DNA from: Isosphaera pallida ATCC 43644
GTDB taxonomy: Bacteria > Planctomycetota > Planctomycetia > Isosphaerales > Isosphaeraceae
DNA length: 64,000 nt
Assembly (NCBI RefSeq): GCF_000186345.1
Contig: NC_014962.1
Span: 868,001 to 932,000, forward strand
Direction: 5' to 3'
A program made the translations under genes and the position numbers. How positions within the stretch are numbered: the first letter of the stretch is position 1; each line of letters begins with the position of its first letter. The notes beneath the pieces are model-generated. The model saw nothing but the letters and a program-made list of their open reading frames with translations, searched no databases and had not been told where the DNA came from. Shown here in pieces: positions 8,198-17,963 of the stretch.

Positions 8198-9571
8198 ATG
8201 CCAATCAGCTTCGGATTCCGTCCGCGCGACGGCGACGCCGCCGAAAGCTGCGAGCGGTCGCTCGTGGGGGCGTGCCTGGTCGGCCAATTGCGTTGTGGTC
8301 TCGCGGTCGTTGCTCTGACTACTGGGCTTGCTGGGTGTTCGCAGTCCGGTTCCAGCGCCGGCGTTTCGGAATCCGACATCGTCGAGACCACGGTTCCCAA
8401 AGTCGAGGTCATTCGGGCCGCCGATCACTTATGGCCGCTCACTGCGCGGATTCAAGGCAGCTTGGTGGGCGACGAGCAAGCTCAGATCGGAGCGCGGGTG
8501 GCCGGTCGGGTGGAGTCGGTCACGGTCGACCTGGGGTCGCGGGTGGCGACCGGCGATATTTTGGCGGTCTTGGATCAAAACGAGTTCGCACTCAAAGTCA
8601 GGCTGGCTCAGGCCCGGGTGGCTCAAACCCGCGCGGCGCTTGGGTTGAGCGAGGGGCAAACCCGGGACGATCTGGCGGTTGACCAGGTTCCCAGCGTGCG
8701 CCAGGAAAAGGCGCTGCTGGACGAGGCCAAAGCGCTTTACGACCGCTCGGTGACGCTCGCCGCCCGCAACGCCATCACGCCTGAGGAGTTCCGTCGCTTC
8801 GAAGCCCAGTATCAGGTGGCTCGGGCTCGTCACGCCGCGGCGATCAACCAGGTTGAGGAACTGTTGGCGCAGTATGAAGGGGCGCTGGCCGATTTCGATC
8901 TGGCCCGTCAAGAGCAGGCCGATTCGATTGTTCGGGCCCCGTTCGACGGGATTGTCGCCGAGCGGTTCGTCGCTCCCGGGATTTATCTGGCTGAAGGACG
9001 CCCGGTGGTGACTCTGGTGCGGGTCGATCCGTTGCGTTACCGGGCCGGCGTGCCTGAACGTCTCGCCATGAATGTGGCTCTTGGTCAAGAGGTGCGGATT
9101 TTTCTTGAGGGCCGCGACACGCCGCTGATCGCCCAGGTGACCCGGATCAGCCCGTCGCTTGATGTTCTCAGCCGGTCCTTGACCATCGAGGCCGACCTTC
9201 CCAACCCCGAAGGAGCCTACCGGGCCGGTCTGTTCGCGGAGGCCGAAATCGTGATCGACCCCCAAGCCCGCGCGGTGGTGTTGCCCGCTCAGGCGGTCAG
9301 CGACTTCGCGGGCGTCGAGAAAGTCTGGATGGTCCAAGACGGCCAGGCGGTTGGCCGCCCAATCCAAACCGGTCGCCGCGAAGGACACCTCGTCGAGATC
9401 GTCTCGGGTCTTCAGGTGGGCGATCTGGTGCTGGCCAAGGCCCGCGAAGGCCGCGGCGGTCCGGTCCAGGCGGTGATCGCCCCCGCAGAATCCTCCGCCC
9501 CCGCCGTCGCCGCCGAACCACCCGCCCGTCCACCAGTCCAACCACGTTCTGCCGGCGTTATCATAAATTAA
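8198..9571 (+). CDS. RND efflux periplasmic adaptor lipoprotein (AcrA/MexA type)
   Basis: The 457-residue product carries a long N-region, a hydrophobic stretch and a lipobox (TTGLAGC, Cys47), so it is probably a lipoprotein facing the periplasm. IGARVAGRVESVTVDLGSRV is the first lipoyl half, a coiled-coil hairpin spans about residues 140-245, and SIVRAPFDGIVAERFVAPG is the second lipoyl half. A beta-barrel and a membrane-proximal domain (VVLPAQAVSDF) follow, with a Pro/Ala-rich tail. It precedes the HAE1-type pump gene by 278 bp and should form a tripartite efflux complex with it. No outer-membrane TolC-type gene is in the window. SD is weak (GGAATT). Substrate cannot be deduced. Confidence 0.88.
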   Translation: MPISFGFRPRDGDAAESCERSLVGACLVGQLRCGLAVVALTTGLAGCSQSGSSAGVSESDIVETTVPKVEVIRAADHLWPLTARIQGSLVGDEQAQIGARVAGRVESVTVDLGSRVATGDILAVLDQNEFALKVRLAQARVAQTRAALGLSEGQTRDDLAVDQVPSVRQEKALLDEAKALYDRSVTLAARNAITPEEFRRFEAQYQVARARHAAAINQVEELLAQYEGALADFDLARQEQADSIVRAPFDGIVAERFVAPGIYLAEGRPVVTLVRVDPLRYRAGVPERLAMNVALGQEVRIFLEGRDTPLIAQVTRISPSLDVLSRSLTIEADLPNPEGAYRAGLFAEAEIVIDPQARAVVLPAQAVSDFAGVEKVWMVQDGQAVGRPIQTGRREGHLVEIVSGLQVGDLVLAKAREGRGGPVQAVIAPAESSAPAVAAEPPARPPVQPRSAGVIIN

Positions 9572-9849
9572 GTCTGTCAGATTCTGTCTGAATAAAATCT
9601 AGAAGCATAGGATAATCAATTGAATTGGATTACGTCACATTGGGCAACGCGAAATCATTTGAATGTTGAGTTGATCCTGATCGGGTCACCACCGTTGGAC
9701 CGCGACGGCGACCCTCCCGCCACCCCGTGTGTTCACGCCCGCTGTCGCGTTTTGAGATGTCGGGCGGATTCGCGTCTCCCGCCTCCCTCCTCCCGCCACC
9801 GACCTGCTCAACGGTTTCCTCTCCCGACCCGATACGGAGCTTTCCCGCC
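9572..9849. other. AT-richer spacer between RND adaptor and pump genes
   Basis: The first 120 bases are markedly AT-richer than the surroundings and contain TCAGA-TTCTG-TCTGA (about 9577-9591), a short inverted repeat followed by ATAAAAT. This could be a weak attenuator or operator. In-frame codons upstream of the chosen pump start (from 9727) look non-coding. Confidence 0.35.
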
Positions 9850-12800
9850 GTGCAGAAGCTGGCCGAAATCTGCGTCAAACGTCCGATCTTCGCTTTGATG
9901 TTGATGATGACGCTGGTGGTCTCCGGCAGCGCCGCCTACTTGGAACTGGGGGTGGACCGCTTCCCGAAACTCGACCTGCCCACCATCGCCGTGGTGACCA
10001 ATTACCCCGGCGCGACTCCCGAGGAGGTCGAAACGGAGGTCTCGCGGATCATTGAGGACGCCGTGGCGCGGGTCTCGGGCATCGACGAGCTTCGATCGAT
10101 CTCCTGGGACGGCAGTTCGTTTGTGCTCATCACCTTCAATCTCGACGTGGATATCAATGTCGGCTCGCAGGATGTACGCGACGCGGTCAACTCGGTGCTG
10201 AATCGGCTGCCGCCGACGATCGACCCGCCGATCATCCGCAAAAGCGACACCGAAAGTTCGCCGATCATCACCCTGGCGGTCTCGGGACAACGCGACCCCC
10301 AGGAGCTTTATGTGCTGGCCGATCGCGCGGTCAAGCAGATTCTGGAAAGCGCCCGGGGGGTGGCCGAGGCTCGAATCGCGGGAGCCTCCGAGCGAGCGGT
10401 GCGGGTGGAGATCGAAGCGTCCCGCCTGGCGGCCCACGGTCTATCGATCACCCAGGTGCGTGACGCCATCGCGCGTCAGAACCTCGAACTGCCTGGCGGA
10501 CGGGTTGAGACTGGGGTCAAGGAACTGGGGTTGCGCACCTTAGGACGTTTAGAGGCGGCCCGTGAGTTCGATGATCTGGTCGTCAGCAGCGGTCGAGGCG
10601 CGCCCGTGCGGATACGCGACCTGGGGCGGGTCATCGACGGTACCAAGCAGGTCCGTACCCTTTGCCGTCTCGACGGCGTGCCCGCGGTCGTGGTGGAGAT
10701 TCAGCGCCAGTCGGGCGCGAACACGATGGAGGTGATTCACGCCGTCAAGGAGCGTCTCGAGCGCTGCCGCGAGTTGCTGCCCCGCGACGTGACCCTCAAC
10801 ATCATCCAGGACCAATCGCGCTACATCGAAGCCTCGCTCCATGAGGTTTCCAACCACTTGATCATCGGCAGCATCATGGCGAGTCTGGTAGTTCTGGTCT
10901 TCATGAAAAGTTGGCGGTCCACGATCATCGCGGCGGTGGCCATCCCCACCTCGATCATCGCCACCTTCGCTGCCATGAAAGCGCTGGGATTTACCCTCAA
11001 CAACGTCACCATGCTGGCGCTCGTGTTGATGGTTGGGGTGGTGATCGACGACGCCATCGTGGTGCTTGAGAACATTTTTCACTGCATCGAGGAAAAGGGG
11101 ATGGACCCCTTCACCGCGGCAATCGAGGGGACCCGCGAAATCGGTTTGGCCGTGCTAGCCACCACGCTGTCGCTGGTGGTGGTGTTCCTGCCGGTCTCGT
11201 TCCTGAACTCGGTCACCGGGCGGATGATGTACGAGTTCGGCGTGACTGCGACGGTGGCGATTCTTGTGTCAATGCTGGTCTCCTTTTCGCTGACCCCCAT
11301 GATGTGTTCGCGGATGCTCAAGCCGACCCGCCAAGCGATCGCCGGCGCGCCGGGCGCTCTTGAGCAGCCTCACAGCCGTCGGGGCTTCTACCACGTCATT
11401 GAGGTCGGCTACGAACGTTGTCTGGCCTGGTCGATGCGTTGGCGGGGCCTGGTGCTGTTGCTTTGCGCGGCGACTCTGGTTTCGATCCTCCCACTTTACA
11501 ACATGGTCAAGCAGGACTACGTTCCCACCAACGTGGATGAAGGTGAGTTCGAGGTTGGCTTCCGCACCCCCGAGGGGATCTCGGTGGAGGCGATGGACAA
11601 GACCCTGACAATCGTGGAAAACGAGGTCCGCTCGATTCCCGGTGTGGTTCAGGTCCTCTCGACCGTGGGCACCCGCGGCGCAGGGTCGGTCAACTGGGGC
11701 AATCTTTACGTTCGTCTGGAACCAATCGAGGAGCGGACCTTCTCTTTCAAGCGGTTGCTCTACGGCCTTCTCAAAGGGGATCCCGGCGAAGCGTTCCGAG
11801 GCAACTATACCCAGCGCGACGTGATGACGGCGGTACGCGAACGGTTGCGCCAATATCCCGACCTCCAGGCGTCTACCCGCAACCAAACCTCGCTGCGTCA
11901 AGGCGCTCCGGTCGATTTGGACTTCAACTTGGTTGGACCCAACATTGAGGAACTCATCCACTACTCCGAATTGCTCAAAGCCAAAGCGGAGACCCTGCCA
12001 GGGCTAGTGGATGTCTCCACGACGCTTCAGATTGAAAAGCCCGAACTGCTCGCGCGAATTGATCGGGAGCGTGCCGCGGCGCTAGGGGTTGAAGTGGGCG
12101 AGATCGCCGAGACGCTCCGAATCGCTGTTGGTGGAGATGAACGGGTGTCGCGTTACCGTGACGCTCAACTCGACGACGTGTACGATGTGGAGCTGCGTCT
12201 GATCGGAATCGACCGCGCCAGTCCTGAGGCGATTTCGCAGTTATATGTCCGCGCCGCCTCCCCGCCCCGTTTGAGCGAGTCGGAAATCAAGGGAATGATC
12301 CCGGTTAGCAACACTGCGGCAACGGGCACCTTCGGGTTGGGAACCACGATGGGCGGCCCTCGCACTACATCGATGGAAAGCGCGGGGCTGACCCGCTTGG
12401 ACAACCTCGTGTCGTTCTTGCCCCACCTTTCGGCCACTCGGATTGACCGGATCGACCGCATGAGGTCCGTGGGTATTCGGGCCAACATCGCTCCAGGTTA
12501 CGCCTTGGGCGATCAAATCGCCTTGATCAACCAACAGGTCGCTACCCTCGATCTCCCCCCCGGCTTCGCCACCTCGGTGCGCGGACGGGGCCGCGAGTTG
12601 GAGAAAACCTTCGGCGATCTCCAATGGACGATCGTTCTCTCATTCCTCTTTATGTATATCATTCTCGCCGCTCAGTTTGAACATCTGCTCCATCCTGTCA
12701 CGATCTTGACCACCTTGCCGCTGGCGATCCCGTTTGGGCTAATCTCGCTGGAGCTGGGCGGGGAGACCCTCAACTTGTATTCAGCGCTGGGGGTTCTGGT

Positions 12801-13230
12801 CTTGTTCGGGGTGGTCAAAAAAGCAGCGATTCTCCAGGTGGACCACACCAACCAGTTGCGGGCCAAGGGGATGGAACGTTTGCCGGCGATCATGAAAGCT
12901 AACCGCGACCGTCTGCGTCCCATCCTCATGACCACGGTGGCCTTCGTGGCAGGCATGGTGCCGTTGCTCGTGGGGACCGGTCCCGGCGCGGAGGAGCGGC
13001 GTTCCATCGCCGTGCTGGCCTTTGGCGGCCAATCGCTGTCGTTGCTGCTGACCCTGGTGGCCGCTCCCGTAATTTACTCCTACCTCGATGATTTGGGACG
13101 GTTGCTCCGTCCGCGGTGGGTCCAACAGGTGCAGAACGAAACCCAAGAAAACGGCGAGCAACCCGCCACGCTTCCCGAGCCAATTGCCGCCGTTGCTGCT
13201 GTTTCGGCCGCGCAGGCGTCGAGGGGTTGA
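9850..13230 (+). CDS. HAE1/AcrB-type RND efflux transporter
   Basis: GTG 9850 is chosen because CGGAG lies 10 bases upstream and the product then begins as AcrB-type pumps do (MQKLAEICVKRPIFALML). The 1126-residue protein has the usual layout: TM1, a large periplasmic loop, TM2-6, a segment linking the halves, TM7, a second periplasmic loop and TM8-12. The proton-relay pair Asp400-Asp401 lies in GVVIDDAIVVLENI, matching AcrB Asp407/Asp408, and a Lys pair at 990-991 (GVVKKAAILQV) matches AcrB Lys940. The periplasmic domains bear the docking sequence typical of the superfamily. It is an inner-membrane, proton-driven exporter working with the upstream adaptor. The C-terminus is a short Glu/Ala-rich cytoplasmic tail. 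Confidence 0.93.
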   Translation: MQKLAEICVKRPIFALMLMMTLVVSGSAAYLELGVDRFPKLDLPTIAVVTNYPGATPEEVETEVSRIIEDAVARVSGIDELRSISWDGSSFVLITFNLDVDINVGSQDVRDAVNSVLNRLPPTIDPPIIRKSDTESSPIITLAVSGQRDPQELYVLADRAVKQILESARGVAEARIAGASERAVRVEIEASRLAAHGLSITQVRDAIARQNLELPGGRVETGVKELGLRTLGRLEAAREFDDLVVSSGRGAPVRIRDLGRVIDGTKQVRTLCRLDGVPAVVVEIQRQSGANTMEVIHAVKERLERCRELLPRDVTLNIIQDQSRYIEASLHEVSNHLIIGSIMASLVVLVFMKSWRSTIIAAVAIPTSIIATFAAMKALGFTLNNVTMLALVLMVGVVIDDAIVVLENIFHCIEEKGMDPFTAAIEGTREIGLAVLATTLSLVVVFLPVSFLNSVTGRMMYEFGVTATVAILVSMLVSFSLTPMMCSRMLKPTRQAIAGAPGALEQPHSRRGFYHVIEVGYERCLAWSMRWRGLVLLLCAATLVSILPLYNMVKQDYVPTNVDEGEFEVGFRTPEGISVEAMDKTLTIVENEVRSIPGVVQVLSTVGTRGAGSVNWGNLYVRLEPIEERTFSFKRLLYGLLKGDPGEAFRGNYTQRDVMTAVRERLRQYPDLQASTRNQTSLRQGAPVDLDFNLVGPNIEELIHYSELLKAKAETLPGLVDVSTTLQIEKPELLARIDRERAAALGVEVGEIAETLRIAVGGDERVSRYRDAQLDDVYDVELRLIGIDRASPEAISQLYVRAASPPRLSESEIKGMIPVSNTAATGTFGLGTTMGGPRTTSMESAGLTRLDNLVSFLPHLSATRIDRIDRMRSVGIRANIAPGYALGDQIALINQQVATLDLPPGFATSVRGRGRELEKTFGDLQWTIVLSFLFMYIILAAQFEHLLHPVTILTTLPLAIPFGLISLELGGETLNLYSALGVLVLFGVVKKAAILQVDHTNQLRAKGMERLPAIMKANRDRLRPILMTTVAFVAGMVPLLVGTGPGAEERRSIAVLAFGGQSLSLLLTLVAAPVIYSYLDDLGRLLRPRWVQQVQNETQENGEQPATLPEPIAAVAAVSAAQASRG

Positions 13231-13243
13231 GCAAACGCGAAGA

Positions 13244-13265
13244 CCTCCCTCACGATTGAGGGAGG
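13244..13265. terminator. Hairpin shared by convergent genes
   Basis: CCTCCCTCA (13244-13252), loop CGAT, TGAGGGAGG (13257-13265): a perfect 9-bp stem. It sits 14 bases after the RND stop and overlaps the last codons of the convergent UvrA-like gene. No clear T-run follows on either side, so it may end transcription only partly in each direction. Confidence 0.6.
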
Positions 13266-16021
13266 CTTGGCGTGTGGTCCGCGTTGTGTCGGGAGGGAGT
13301 CGAGCTGACGCGAGGCGGACCCTGAAAGATGACCCGACCGCCTCGGTCTCCGGCTCCTGGGCCTAGTTCGATCACCCAATCGGCCCAACCTTCCAGTTCG
13401 GGACGGCTAGAGGTGGCTACTAGGGTATGTCCCAACGCCGGCAACGAACGCAGACGGTCTAGCACCCGGGACCACTCGCTGCGATGTAGTCCCCAGATCG
13501 GCTCTTCGACCAGAAAGAGCGATTTGGGACCCCGCGACGAGCGTTCCACGGCAGCGGGCGAGGTGGCCAGAAACCCAGCCAGCCGCAACCGACGTGCTTC
13601 GCCGTCGGAAAGGCTTGTCAGGGGTTGGCCCAGACGGAGATGATCCAACCCCAGCTCGAGCGGCGCTCGCAACCGGGCTTGAATCTTGGGCTTGTTTTTG
13701 AACAGGGCAAACCCCTCGCGGATTGTAAGATCCAAGATGTCGGCGATGCTCCGATTCTGATAGGTGACGTCGAGAATCTCGGGTCGGAACCGTTTGCCAC
13801 CGCAGTCCGGGCAGGTGGCCGAGACGTCGGGCAGGAAGGCCAGGTCAAGGGTGACGACCCCCAGACCCTTGCAGGTTGAGCAGCGCCCGCCGGTCGAACC
13901 GATCCCGAAGAAGGCCGCCGGATAGCCGCGTTGCTTGGCCAAGGGAGTCGCGGCGAAAACGCGCCGCAGTTCGCCCGCGATTCCCAACACGCCCGCCGGA
14001 CAAGACCGCGGCGAGCGGATCGGCGGACCCGAAGCGATCACTTCCAACCCTTCGAGATGTTCGCAGCCTTCGATTGCCTCGAAGCCGACTGATTCATGGG
14101 CGCGTGGGCGAGGGTTGGCGTCCGCAGAGGGTCCCTTTTGGATTCGGATGGCCTCCGCGACCGCCCAGGCCAGTACGTCCAAAACCAGGGTTCGTTTGCC
14201 TGCGCCTGAGACGCCGGTCACAAGCGTCAGGCCCCCGAGGGGAATGGAGATGTCGATTCCCCGCAGGTTTCGGCCCCGCGCTCCTGTGAGTCGAAGCCAG
14301 GGACGATCGGGGGGGCGCTCGAACCGAGGCCGCGACGACTTGCGAGCACGCGAGAACCGAGCGGAATCAGGAGGGGAGTTTGACAAGGTCGGGGGCTGGG
14401 ACGCGACAGCCCAAGGAGTCGCCGAAGGGTTGGCTATTAGGCGTCCGGTGGGGGTGTCGGCCTGAGCGAGTTGGTCGGGCGTCCCCTGGAAGACCACCCG
14501 GCCGCCTTCCGAACCGGAGCCGGGACCCAGTTCGATCACCCAATCGGCGGCTCGGATCAAGTCGGGGTCGTGATCGACCACCACGAGACTTTGGCCCTGA
14601 TCGCGGGTTCGTCCCAGCGCTTCAGACAAGCGGCGAATGTCGCAGGGATGGAGTCCCGTGGAGGGTTCGTCCAACACCCAGAGCAGACCCGATAGACCCG
14701 AGGCGATCGCTCCAGCCAGGATGGCCCGAGTCGCCTCGCCCCGCGCTAAGTCGCGGCAGGGACGATCCAGTGGAAGATGACCCAGTCCCAATTGATCCAA
14801 CGTGGTCAGGATCGCTAGAGCGCGTCGGCGGGCCGAGGTGGTTCGGGGCGACTCGCCGGACGAAGCCGCTACGTTGGTCACGGGTCGCATTAAGCGTTCC
14901 GTCATTTGTTCGACCGTGAGCGCTTCCCATTCGAGTAGATTGGCGTCCTCAAGTCGAACCGCGAGGGATTCGCTACGCAACCGGAGACCCTGACACGTTC
15001 CGCAGACCGCCGAGCCGTGGGGGTCGGGGCGTCCCTGATCGTCCAGCCGCCCGACTCCTCGACAAACCGGGCAGGCTCCCAGGGGATTGGTCTCGAAGAA
15101 CAGTGGTGGAGTGGGTTCCAGAAACATACGCGCACAGGACGGACAACGCCAGTCGTTGCGGGCGTCGATCGCTCCGTTGGGCAAGGCGTCGCTGACGATT
15201 CGGCAAAGTCCCCCCCCTCGCGCTAGCGCCGTTGAGAGCGAATCCAGACGCCGCGCGGGGTTCTCGTTGCCGCGGATTAAACGGTCCACAATCACCCACC
15301 ATTCCCGACAGGTCTGTTTGAGGAGATCCTCGTCCTCGAAGGTTCGCACGCGGTCGTTGAACTGGGTTTTGGCTCGATCCCAGGGGACCACGCGGGTGTA
15401 GCCTTCGGCACGGAGCGTGTCGAGCGCGACTCGGCGATTCACGTTGGGACCGACTTCGACGGGGAAGCCAATCGCATAGCGAGTTCCCTCGGGGAGCTGA
15501 TCCAAAAGGTGAGCGAGATCGGTAGCGGAACGAGGCCGGATGCCGACTCGGCAGTCGGGACAGACAACGACCCCCTCCAAGCTGAAGAGGGTGGCCAAGG
15601 CGTGCCGCAGTTCAACGACGCGGGCCAGACTCGTGCGACGACCGCTGCTGATCGCGTCGGTCGCGGAAAGAAACCGGGCGGTGGGGATGCCTTCCAGCGT
15701 GTCGGCGTCGGGTCGCTCCAAACGTTCCATCGCGCGACGGGAGGCGGCGGGGAAGGTTTCAATGTAGCGGCGGCGTCCTTCGGCGTGCAACACGTCGCGG
15801 GCCAGGGTGGTCTTGCCCGCCCCGGTGGGCCCTGTGATCGCCACCCAACAGCCCCGGGGCAGATCCAGGTCCAGACCGTCGAGGTTTCGCGCCCGCACGC
15901 CGCGAAGTCGCATCCAGCCGAACCGTCCCACCCGCGAATTGGCAGTGCCGTCGCGCAGCAGAGCGTCCGCGGCCAGGCGCGGCGTGGGCGTGGAGACGGT
16001 GGAGGAACGGCGTCGGGCCAT
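13250..16021 (-). CDS. UvrA-like ABC ATPase paralogue with degenerate signature motifs
   Basis: The 923-residue protein has the UvrA architecture. The first Walker A is GPTGAGKTT (64-72). The zinc-site cysteines are CPDC, CPSC and CPVC, with FFETNPLGACPVCRGVG, followed by an extra CGTC pair. The first signature is at about 424 and Walker B is LWVLDEPSTGLHP. The second Walker A is GVSGAGKRT (about 603), the second zinc module runs CSTCKGLGVV to TCPDCGGKRF, and the second signature (LSDGEARR, about 802) precedes LFLVEEPIWGLH. UvrA binds damaged DNA in nucleotide excision repair. Here the first signature reads LARGEATR instead of LSGGEAQR, the second Walker A has Lys-Arg in place of Lys-Ser/Thr, and the second Walker B has VEEP. 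That suggests an accessory paralogue rather than the housekeeping UvrA. It follows the acyltransferase gene by 71 bp and is probably in the cmk operon. Confidence 0.85.
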   Translation of the reverse strand: MARRRSSTVSTPTPRLAADALLRDGTANSRVGRFGWMRLRGVRARNLDGLDLDLPRGCWVAITGPTGAGKTTLARDVLHAEGRRRYIETFPAASRRAMERLERPDADTLEGIPTARFLSATDAISSGRRTSLARVVELRHALATLFSLEGVVVCPDCRVGIRPRSATDLAHLLDQLPEGTRYAIGFPVEVGPNVNRRVALDTLRAEGYTRVVPWDRAKTQFNDRVRTFEDEDLLKQTCREWWVIVDRLIRGNENPARRLDSLSTALARGGGLCRIVSDALPNGAIDARNDWRCPSCARMFLEPTPPLFFETNPLGACPVCRGVGRLDDQGRPDPHGSAVCGTCQGLRLRSESLAVRLEDANLLEWEALTVEQMTERLMRPVTNVAASSGESPRTTSARRRALAILTTLDQLGLGHLPLDRPCRDLARGEATRAILAGAIASGLSGLLWVLDEPSTGLHPCDIRRLSEALGRTRDQGQSLVVVDHDPDLIRAADWVIELGPGSGSEGGRVVFQGTPDQLAQADTPTGRLIANPSATPWAVASQPPTLSNSPPDSARFSRARKSSRPRFERPPDRPWLRLTGARGRNLRGIDISIPLGGLTLVTGVSGAGKRTLVLDVLAWAVAEAIRIQKGPSADANPRPRAHESVGFEAIEGCEHLEGLEVIASGPPIRSPRSCPAGVLGIAGELRRVFAATPLAKQRGYPAAFFGIGSTGGRCSTCKGLGVVTLDLAFLPDVSATCPDCGGKRFRPEILDVTYQNRSIADILDLTIREGFALFKNKPKIQARLRAPLELGLDHLRLGQPLTSLSDGEARRLRLAGFLATSPAAVERSSRGPKSLFLVEEPIWGLHRSEWSRVLDRLRSLPALGHTLVATSSRPELEGWADWVIELGPGAGDRGGRVIFQGPPRVSSTPSRHNADHTPSLPQS

Positions 16022-16092
16022 AAGTCGATCGGTACTCCCTAGCCGGTCGCGGGGCGAGCCTTCCCCGCCGCGGCATCGAAGCGAAGGATGGA

Positions 16093-16794
16093 TCAGCGCA
16101 GGTTGCTAAGCGCGGCGCGCGCACGGGCGTGGGCGTCGAGCAATTCTGCGCGGAGGCGTTCCAGAATTTGTTCGGGTGTCAGCTTTTTGAGTTCTTCGGG
16201 AGCGATGGGGGGATTGTAGTGAATATGAACGGGATGAAGTCGCAACCAAGAGCGATGGCGGGGCCAGGCTTCGTAGGTGCCGGCCAGACCGACTGCGACA
16301 ATCGGCGCTTGGATGCGGGTGGCGAGGGCAACGATTCCTGGTTTGATCGGGCCAAGTTCCCCATTGGGGGAGCGGGTCCCCTCGGGAAACAAAGTCACGA
16401 TCCCCCCATTTCTAAGGCGTCGGAGGGTCTCCTTGATCCCTTCGGCTCCCATGCCGTCGCGTTGAATGGGGAAGCCGCCGACCGAGCGGATCAACCAGGC
16501 CAGGGGACCAACGAAGAGGGTTGAGCGGGCGACGTAGTTCAACGGACGAGGCAACAGCAGCCCCAGCATGAAGACATCGAGATGGCTCAGATGGTTGCTG
16601 ATGAGCAGAACCGGCCCCGTGCGGGGAAACTCCTTGCGTCCGCTGGCCCGAACACCGGCTCCCACCATCCAAAGCAACGAAACAACCGCCTGAATCCAGC
16701 GGTACCAGATCATGGCAGCGAGGCTTCGGTCCCGTCTTGGTCTTGACCTGGCAGGGGGCGTGGTGGAGGCGGGCAGAGGGGTGGAGGTGGACAT
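16093..16794 (-). CDS. 1-acyl-sn-glycerol-3-phosphate acyltransferase family (PlsC-like)
   Basis: The product (233 residues from ATG 16794) contains the HX4D catalytic motif NHLSHLD and the substrate-binding motif FPEGTRSPNG, followed by KPGIVALATRIQAPIVAVGLA. These define the PlsC family, which acylates lysophosphatidic acid at the inner membrane in phospholipid synthesis. A hydrophobic stretch (IQAVVSLLWMVGAG) precedes the catalytic motif. The start is uncertain: no candidate (TTG 16836, ATG 16794, ATG 16713) has a strong SD. It lies 117 bp downstream of cmk, a common bacterial pairing. Confidence 0.88.
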   Translation of the reverse strand: MSTSTPLPASTTPPARSRPRRDRSLAAMIWYRWIQAVVSLLWMVGAGVRASGRKEFPRTGPVLLISNHLSHLDVFMLGLLLPRPLNYVARSTLFVGPLAWLIRSVGGFPIQRDGMGAEGIKETLRRLRNGGIVTLFPEGTRSPNGELGPIKPGIVALATRIQAPIVAVGLAGTYEAWPRHRSWLRLHPVHIHYNPPIAPEELKKLTPEQILERLRAELLDAHARARAALSNLR

Positions 16795-16911
16795 GGTTGA
16801 GGAAGAGGAGATCGAAAGGGATTGCGGATGAGGCAACGACGCCCTGCTCGGACCGACTCGTAGTGGTACTCCAGAAAACCCCGATCCAAACCGGAAAAGA
16901 CGGGTCCACTC

Positions 16912-17649
16912 TCAAGTGATTCTAGGAGAACCAGTCCCGGTGGTTCCCAGACGTTGACGAACCAAGTTCACCAGATCGCCGACAACCTCATGAGGGGTGA
17001 GGTTCGTGGTGTCCAGCCGAAGGGCGTCGGGGGCGGGCTTGAGCCCACCAATGGGCCGGGACTCGTCCTCGCGGTCGCGCTGGAGAAGGTCGGCGAGGAC
17101 CTGGGCGGGGTCCACAATTTGGCCCTGACGAGTAAACTGAGCGACCCGGCGGCGGGCGCGTTCGGCGGGATCGGCGGTGAGGTAGATTTTGACCGGAGCG
17201 TGGGGAAACACCACCGTGCCCTGGTCGCGTCCTTCGGTGACGATGGGCTGATGACGTCGGGCAAAGCGGCGTTGCCAACCGACCAACACCGCGCGGACCT
17301 GCTGGTTGTCGGCGGCGTGGCGCGTGGCGCGGGTGACTTCGAGGGAGTGGATCGGCTCGGTGACATCTTCGTCCTCTAGCCAAGCGCGACCAGCCTCGAA
17401 GCGGGCCCGAAGGCCACGCGCTAAGGCCGCCAGACGGTCCTCGTCAGTTAAATCCAGGCCGCGGCGCATACCGGCCAGCGCGACCACCCGATACATCGCG
17501 CCGGTGTTGAGCAAGGTCCAGCCCAGGGTTTCGGCCAATTGGCGGGCGATGGTGCCCTTACCGGAAGCCGCCGGGCCGTCGATGGTCACTACCCGCAGCG
17601 ACGCCTCCGGAGCGTCGTCCTCCGCAAATGGATCGGAAGAAGAAGTCAT
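16912..17649 (-). CDS. cmk: Cytidylate kinase
   Basis: The 245-residue protein begins with VVTIDGPAASGKGT, the P-loop of bacterial CMP kinases, followed by LNTGAMYR (substrate loop) and ends in the usual lid and CMP-binding region (VTEGRDQGTVVFPHA, then YLTADPAERARRRV). It phosphorylates CMP and dCMP using ATP in the cytoplasm. It is about 15-20 residues longer than typical Cmk, mainly at both termini. It heads a minus-strand group with the acyltransferase and UvrA-like genes. Confidence 0.96.
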   Translation of the reverse strand: MTSSSDPFAEDDAPEASLRVVTIDGPAASGKGTIARQLAETLGWTLLNTGAMYRVVALAGMRRGLDLTDEDRLAALARGLRARFEAGRAWLEDEDVTEPIHSLEVTRATRHAADNQQVRAVLVGWQRRFARRHQPIVTEGRDQGTVVFPHAPVKIYLTADPAERARRRVAQFTRQGQIVDPAQVLADLLQRDREDESRPIGGLKPAPDALRLDTTNLTPHEVVGDLVNLVRQRLGTTGTGSPRIT

Positions 17650-17848
17650 AGGTCCAACCAGTGTCGTGGAAGCGCGCCCTCATGGCCACGATTTCCGCGA
17701 GTCGCCCTCGCGTAGAGCAGGCGGGAGTCGAGCGGGACGCGCCGGGGTTTGATGGTTTGATTCGACATCCCACCACAGCGGCATGGCCTGGCGCGTCGTC
17801 TTTGCCGTGTTCTCGGCAACATTCGTCCGTAGTATCATGACGCGCGGG

Positions 17849-17878
17849 CGTGCCGACGGCCAGCGGGGCGTCGGCACG
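17849..17878. repeat. Perfect GC-rich inverted repeat
   Basis: CGTGCCGAC (17849-17857) and GTCGGCACG (17870-17878) pair perfectly around a 12-base loop. No T-run follows. It lies between divergent genes, so it could be an operator, or a hairpin in an upstream leader. Function unknown. Confidence 0.55.
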
Positions 17879-17963
17879 TGAGGCGTGATTGAAAACCAAG
17901 GCGGGGACACTGCGAACCCGAGTGGGACGCCGAAGCGTTTCCACGCGAAAGCGGGGTTGGTCA

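Noticed and set aside
8429-9541. 370-codon minus-strand frame opposite the efflux adaptor
   Set aside because: Shadow of a clear RND adaptor gene.
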